A stretch of DNA of 9,499 nt, taken from positions 1 to 9,499 of the forward strand of contig CAMFKK010000060.1 of NCBI GenBank assembly GCA_945957225.1. Reading direction: 5' to 3'. Both the position numbers and the translations under genes were made by a program. This document shows positions 7,642 through 9,499 of this stretch, piece by piece. Below the pieces are notes generated by a model. That model was not told the origin of the DNA. It saw only the letters and a program-made list of their open reading frames with translations, and searched no databases. Source of the DNA: an uncultured Sphingobacteriia bacterium (GTDB lineage Bacteria > Bacteroidota > Bacteroidia > Chitinophagales > Chitinophagaceae). The first letter of the stretch is position 1. Each line of letters starts with the position of its first letter.

Positions 7642-7752
7642 TTACTTGTTCCGATTTAAAAATTTGTACACCTGATACCCAATAAACAAGAAAGCACACA
7701 ATATAAAAACAGACCAAACTAATAATCCTAGGCTAGGCTCAATCAATGTCAT
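7642..7752 (-). CDS. Very small hypothetical membrane protein (36 aa)
   Basis: This ORF runs from the ATG at 7752 to the TAA at 7642. It encodes 36 aa: a short acidic N-terminus (MTLIEPS), one hydrophobic helix at about 8-26 (LGLLVWSVFILCAFLFIG), and a basic tail YQVYKFLNRNK. Positive charges at the end suggest the C-terminus is inside the cell. It resembles the membrane anchor of larger proteins such as ATP synthase subunit b, but it ends right after the helix. It lies between two other small membrane-protein genes on the same strand with 13- and 27-base gaps, which makes it more believable than an isolated short ORF. Confidence 0.5.
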   Translation of the reverse strand: MTLIEPSLGLLVWSVFILCAFLFIGYQVYKFLNRNK

Positions 7753-7779
7753 TTCACTTGATTTTAAAATTCAATTTAC

Positions 7780-7950
7780 TTATAGCTTTCTAGTAAGAAA
7801 ATAGCCCCAAATTGGCATTAAGAAAATAATGTAGATCAATGCTGTTTTTTTACTTCCAGTAATCAGCTTATTGCTGTTTACTCTTGAAAGGGAGTTGATT
7901 GTGCAATAAACAGACAGTGATACAACTATTAATAAAACTGCTTCTTTCAT
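7780..7950 (-). CDS. Small hypothetical membrane protein (56 aa), PLDc_N-like pattern
   Basis: The ATG at 7950 to TAA at 7780 gives 56 aa with two hydrophobic helices: about 3-17 (EAVLLIVVSLSVYCTI) and about 38-53 (ALIYIIFLMPIWGYFL). A basic link LSRVNSNKLITGSKK joins them, and the tail is TRKL. The second helix preceded by lysines and containing a central MPIWG recalls the small phospholipase-D-nuclease N-terminal (PLDc_N) type, where LP.(I/V)G occurs; this is a resemblance only. It is first in the three-gene row, so its upstream region should contain the promoter. Confidence 0.55.
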   Translation of the reverse strand: MKEAVLLIVVSLSVYCTINSLSRVNSNKLITGSKKTALIYIIFLMPIWGYFLTRKL

Positions 7951-8334
7951 TTGGATTATTTAATACTAAAACAATGTATGGAACTATTCAGGTTCTTGCA
8001 AGTGCAAGTTTGTAAAGGGTCGTTTTAAGTTTGTGAATGGGAAATTTTGGTTTAATAAAATGATCAATCAATATGAGTTCGAGAGGACTAAAAATGTTTT
8101 ACATCTTTTTTTCATTACCCTATTTTATTTTCCAATTCCATATTATATATTCACATTGTAAAAGTTGACAATCATTCTTACCCCTATAGTTGACTTTGAA
8201 ATTTCCTGTTCTATTGTTTGATACCCCTTTGTTTTTTTAAAGTGTTCGTTTAGTTTATTAATGGCAGAATTAGCTGTCTACTTTGTTCAAATAGATATTG
8301 CGCAATAAAAGGTTTTAATCCATAATTGACCTCA
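7951..8334. other. AT-rich stretch without a convincing gene
   Basis: GC content is very low (about 22% in 8101-8160). The left end should hold the promoter of the small membrane-protein operon; an inverted repeat CTTGCA-AG-TGCAAG (7995-8008) lies 45 bases before its first ATG and could be an operator. On the minus strand, two adjoining frames between about 8140 and 8310 read like protein in pieces (for example NYGLKPFIAQYLFEQ, then NKLNEHFKKTKGYQTIEQE). They are offset from each other and broken by stops, which suggests a decayed ORF at best. Nothing else is visible. Confidence 0.4.
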
Positions 8335-8510
8335 ATAAAACCGGCAGGTTTTTGAAAAATGGACGTTGGTTGTCACGATACAACTTGGGGGTTATAATAG
8401 ACAGTCCATCCAAAATAAAACTGGAAAACCCGAGTTCACGGTAGCGGGAATTATGCGTGACGTTGAATTTATATATCCAAACCACGGCGAAAGATAGGTT
8501 AGGCTTTTAA
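8335..8510. repeat. Higher-GC block open in several frames; possible repetitive element or gene remnant
   Basis: The block is about 45% GC in 8401-8460 against roughly 22-25% beside it, and changes abruptly at about 8335. It is open on the minus strand for 63 codons with no good start (RYRELGFSSFILDGL and ITPKLYRDNQRPFFKNL are readable). Plus-strand frames are also open for about 40 codons (RWLSRYNLGVIIDSPS). Several frames open at once and a base-composition step suggest a conserved non-coding repeat or an imported fragment more than a gene. No family is recognised. Confidence 0.35.
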
Positions 8511-8531
8511 ATTGTTTTTATGGTTAATAAC

Positions 8532-8720
8532 ATGCAATTAAATCAAATGGGATTAATGCCTTTAACTAAGGAAGAGATTATTTTCATAGATGCAGGTGGA
8601 GTGCCATGGAAAAAAATATGGAACTGAGCTAAATGGGTAGTTGAAAAAGCTGGCATTTATGATTTCTTTTCAGATATGGTTGATGGAATTAAAGATGGAT
8701 ACAATGATGCACGTAAATAA
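8532..8720 (+). pseudogene. Bacteriocin-like double-glycine-leader peptide 1, interrupted by TGA
   Basis: The frame from ATG 8532 (an in-frame ATG also lies at 8520) to TAA 8718-8720 spans 62 codons with one internal stop, TGA at 8625-8627 (codon 32). The leader reads MGLMPLTKEEIIFIDAGG (6-23), close to the double-glycine leader pattern L-S-x-x-E-L-x-x-I-x-G-G, although one residue (A21) separates the I-D pair from the GG. Cleavage by a PCAT-type exporter would release a peptide starting VPWKKIWN, then the stop, then AKWVVEKAGIYDFF and MVDGIKDGYNDARK. The tail has a GxxxG motif (G52-G56) and the DGxKDGYND style seen in Bacteroidota GG-leader peptides. Both halves are in the same frame, so this is a substitution and not a frameshift; TGG (Trp) to TGA is the simplest origin. 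It may be a true pseudogene or a base-call error. Confidence 0.65.
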
Positions 8721-8747
8721 ATTTTATTACCACTAAAAATTTGAAAA

Positions 8748-8969
8748 ATGACAAACAAAATCGATTTTTCTAAATTTGAATTAGTAGAGTTGAGTGATGT
8801 ATAAAAAATATTAATTGATGGTTGTGGGGATGGTATAGGTAAAAATATTGGCCATGCGATTGGCTGGTTTTTTGGTCAGGTTGTAAATGGAGCCGAACAA
8901 GTTGCTAAAGGAGCTGTTTGGATACATGATAATTTTAAGCAACCTCCAGAATTAATCGGTGTTAAATAA
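8748..8969 (+). pseudogene. Bacteriocin-like double-glycine-leader peptide 2, interrupted by TAA
   Basis: The frame runs from ATG 8748 to TAA 8967-8969, 73 codons with an internal TAA at 8802-8804 (codon 19). The leader FELVELSDV-stop-KILIDGC aligns with L-S-x-x-E-L-x-x-I-x-G-G. The stop sits exactly where the conserved Glu belongs (GAA to TAA is one change), and the second Gly of the cleavage pair is Cys (TGT, one change from GGT). The predicted core GDGIGKNIGHAIGWFFGQVV has glycines at 27, 31, 35, 39 and 43, a continuous GxxxG ladder as in membrane-inserting two-peptide bacteriocins. It ends with an amphipathic, Pro-containing tail. It starts 27 bases after peptide 1, so the two form a pair. 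As written it is not translatable in full. Confidence 0.65.
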
Positions 8970-8989
8970 AACAACCGTTTTAACCTTTT

Positions 8990-9034
8990 AATTGATTGCA
9001 AAATTGGTTTATTACCAAAATTGCAATCAATTTT
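8990..9034 (+). terminator. Long stem-loop between the peptide genes and the CPBP gene
   Basis: AATTGATTGCAA (8990-9001) pairs perfectly with TTGCAATCAATT (9021-9032). After an AA/AA bulge, a 5-bp inner stem TTGGT/ACCAA closes a TTATT loop (9009-9013). TTTTAATTCAATTTT follows from 9031. It could end the peptide transcript partially and lower expression of the gene that follows, or protect the mRNA. The start of the CPBP gene is 13 bases after the stem, so it lies in that gene's leader. The stem is AT-rich, so its strength as a terminator is uncertain. Confidence 0.55.
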
Positions 9035-9045
9035 AATTCAATTTT

Positions 9046-9499
9046 ATGTTCAGAATTATCTATAAAAACGAATTGTATTATTTTATTTCATCACTTATTT
9101 TCTTAATACTTTCTGCTCACTTTTTTTCTTTGATTTGTCCTTGTATTATTGGAGTTGAAAAATGTGAAGTAAAATATTTTAATGATACTGATGGGTTAAT
9201 TAGGATATTTATAACTGGCTCATTTTTTGGACCTTTATTGGAAACTGCAATCTTTCAGTATTTGCCTATATATATATATAATAAGTATGCGATTCGAAAA
9301 ACCTTTCATAGGAAATGTATTTTAATTGGGATTTCTGCAATTTTATTTGGGTTTACTCATGATTATAATATTCTTACAATTATTGATGCTTCAATTGCAG
9401 GAATTATTTTTGCTTTAATTTATTTATATTTTAAAGAAAGAAATAAATCCGGTTTTTTCTTTACATTTCTTATTCACTTTCTCTATAATACATATGCAT
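9046..9499 (+). CDS. CPBP-family intramembrane metalloprotease-like protein (bacteriocin-immunity type), 3' end missing
   Basis: 151 codons from ATG 9046 to the contig end, with no stop. It is very hydrophobic, with helices at about 10-35, 52-65, 91-104 and 110-128. It carries the CPBP (Abi/CAAX protease) motifs: motif 1 as GPLLETAIFQ (62-71, E66), motif 2 FGFTH (101-105, FxxxH) and motif 3 HFLYN (144-148, HxxxN). Motif 1 is a variant: the usual EExxxR is ETxxFQ, a form I recall as common in Bacteroidota CPBP proteins. Family members next to class II bacteriocin genes (for example the PlnI type) give self-immunity, and motif-containing ones need these residues. Placement just behind two GG-leader peptides supports that role, but general prenyl-type protease activity is an alternative. 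Only a short C-terminal piece is probably missing. The ORF contains a (TA)7 tract. Confidence 0.82.
   Translation, partial: MFRIIYKNELYYFISSLIFLILSAHFFSLICPCIIGVEKCEVKYFNDTDGLIRIFITGSFFGPLLETAIFQYLPIYIYNKYAIRKTFHRKCILIGISAILFGFTHDYNILTIIDASIAGIIFALIYLYFKERNKSGFFFTFLIHFLYNTYA

Noticed and set aside
7642..7752. Start of ATP synthase subunit b
   Set aside because: The first helix looks similar, but the frame ends at 36 aa and there are no other atp genes nearby.
8073..8168. Plus-strand 31-codon ORF from ATG 8073
   Set aside because: Low-complexity F/I/Y-rich translation in a 22% GC region, with no neighbour or motif to support it.
8990..9032. Integron attC or CRISPR-type repeat
   Set aside because: There is a single copy, no core-site consensus and no spaced repeats; a plain stem-loop explains it.

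Overview
The window looks like a contig end from a Bacteroidota genome, most likely Chitinophagaceae or a close relative (inferred from protein style, AT-rich coding and a TAnnTTTG-type promoter; no marker gene is present to prove it). The first 49 bases are not biological: they are an Illumina Nextera i7 adapter, so the true sequence begins at base 50.

Bases 50-4299 hold a leftward cluster of ordinary chromosomal genes. In transcription order they are a sodium:solute symporter (484 aa), a class I SAM-dependent O-methyltransferase, a secreted glucosaminidase with two LysM repeats, hypoxanthine phosphoribosyltransferase, and the 5' end of a secreted protein with a carboxypeptidase-regulatory-like domain, cut by the adapter. 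Gaps of 14, 0 and 21 bases suggest that the first four are one operon. Bases 4379-4918 carry a divergent LOG-family nucleotide phosphoribohydrolase. Its 3' end overlaps by 20 bp the end of a leftward 198-aa outer-membrane beta-barrel protein with a consensus Bacteroidota promoter. The ATP-dependent PEP carboxykinase (pckA) follows rightward and ends at a strong hairpin terminator that works on both strands.

Right of the terminator the character changes: AT-rich, sparse and made of very small genes. Three leftward small membrane-protein genes (62, 36 and 56 aa) form a mini-operon at 7440-7950. Next comes about 570 bases without a convincing gene, containing a block of higher GC (about 8335-8510) that is open in several frames and looks like a repeat or a decayed gene.

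The most interesting part is 8520-9499. Two short tandem peptide genes have leaders resembling double-glycine (class II bacteriocin / PCAT-exported) leaders, and each has GxxxG motifs. They are followed by a stem-loop and then a CPBP-family membrane protein (partial at the contig end). This order fits a two-peptide bacteriocin with a CPBP-type immunity protein. Strikingly, both peptide genes are broken by a single in-frame stop codon (TGA at 8625, TAA at 8802) with the same frame resuming in good coding sense. They are therefore decayed, recoded or mis-sequenced. No exporter or regulator is visible before the contig ends.
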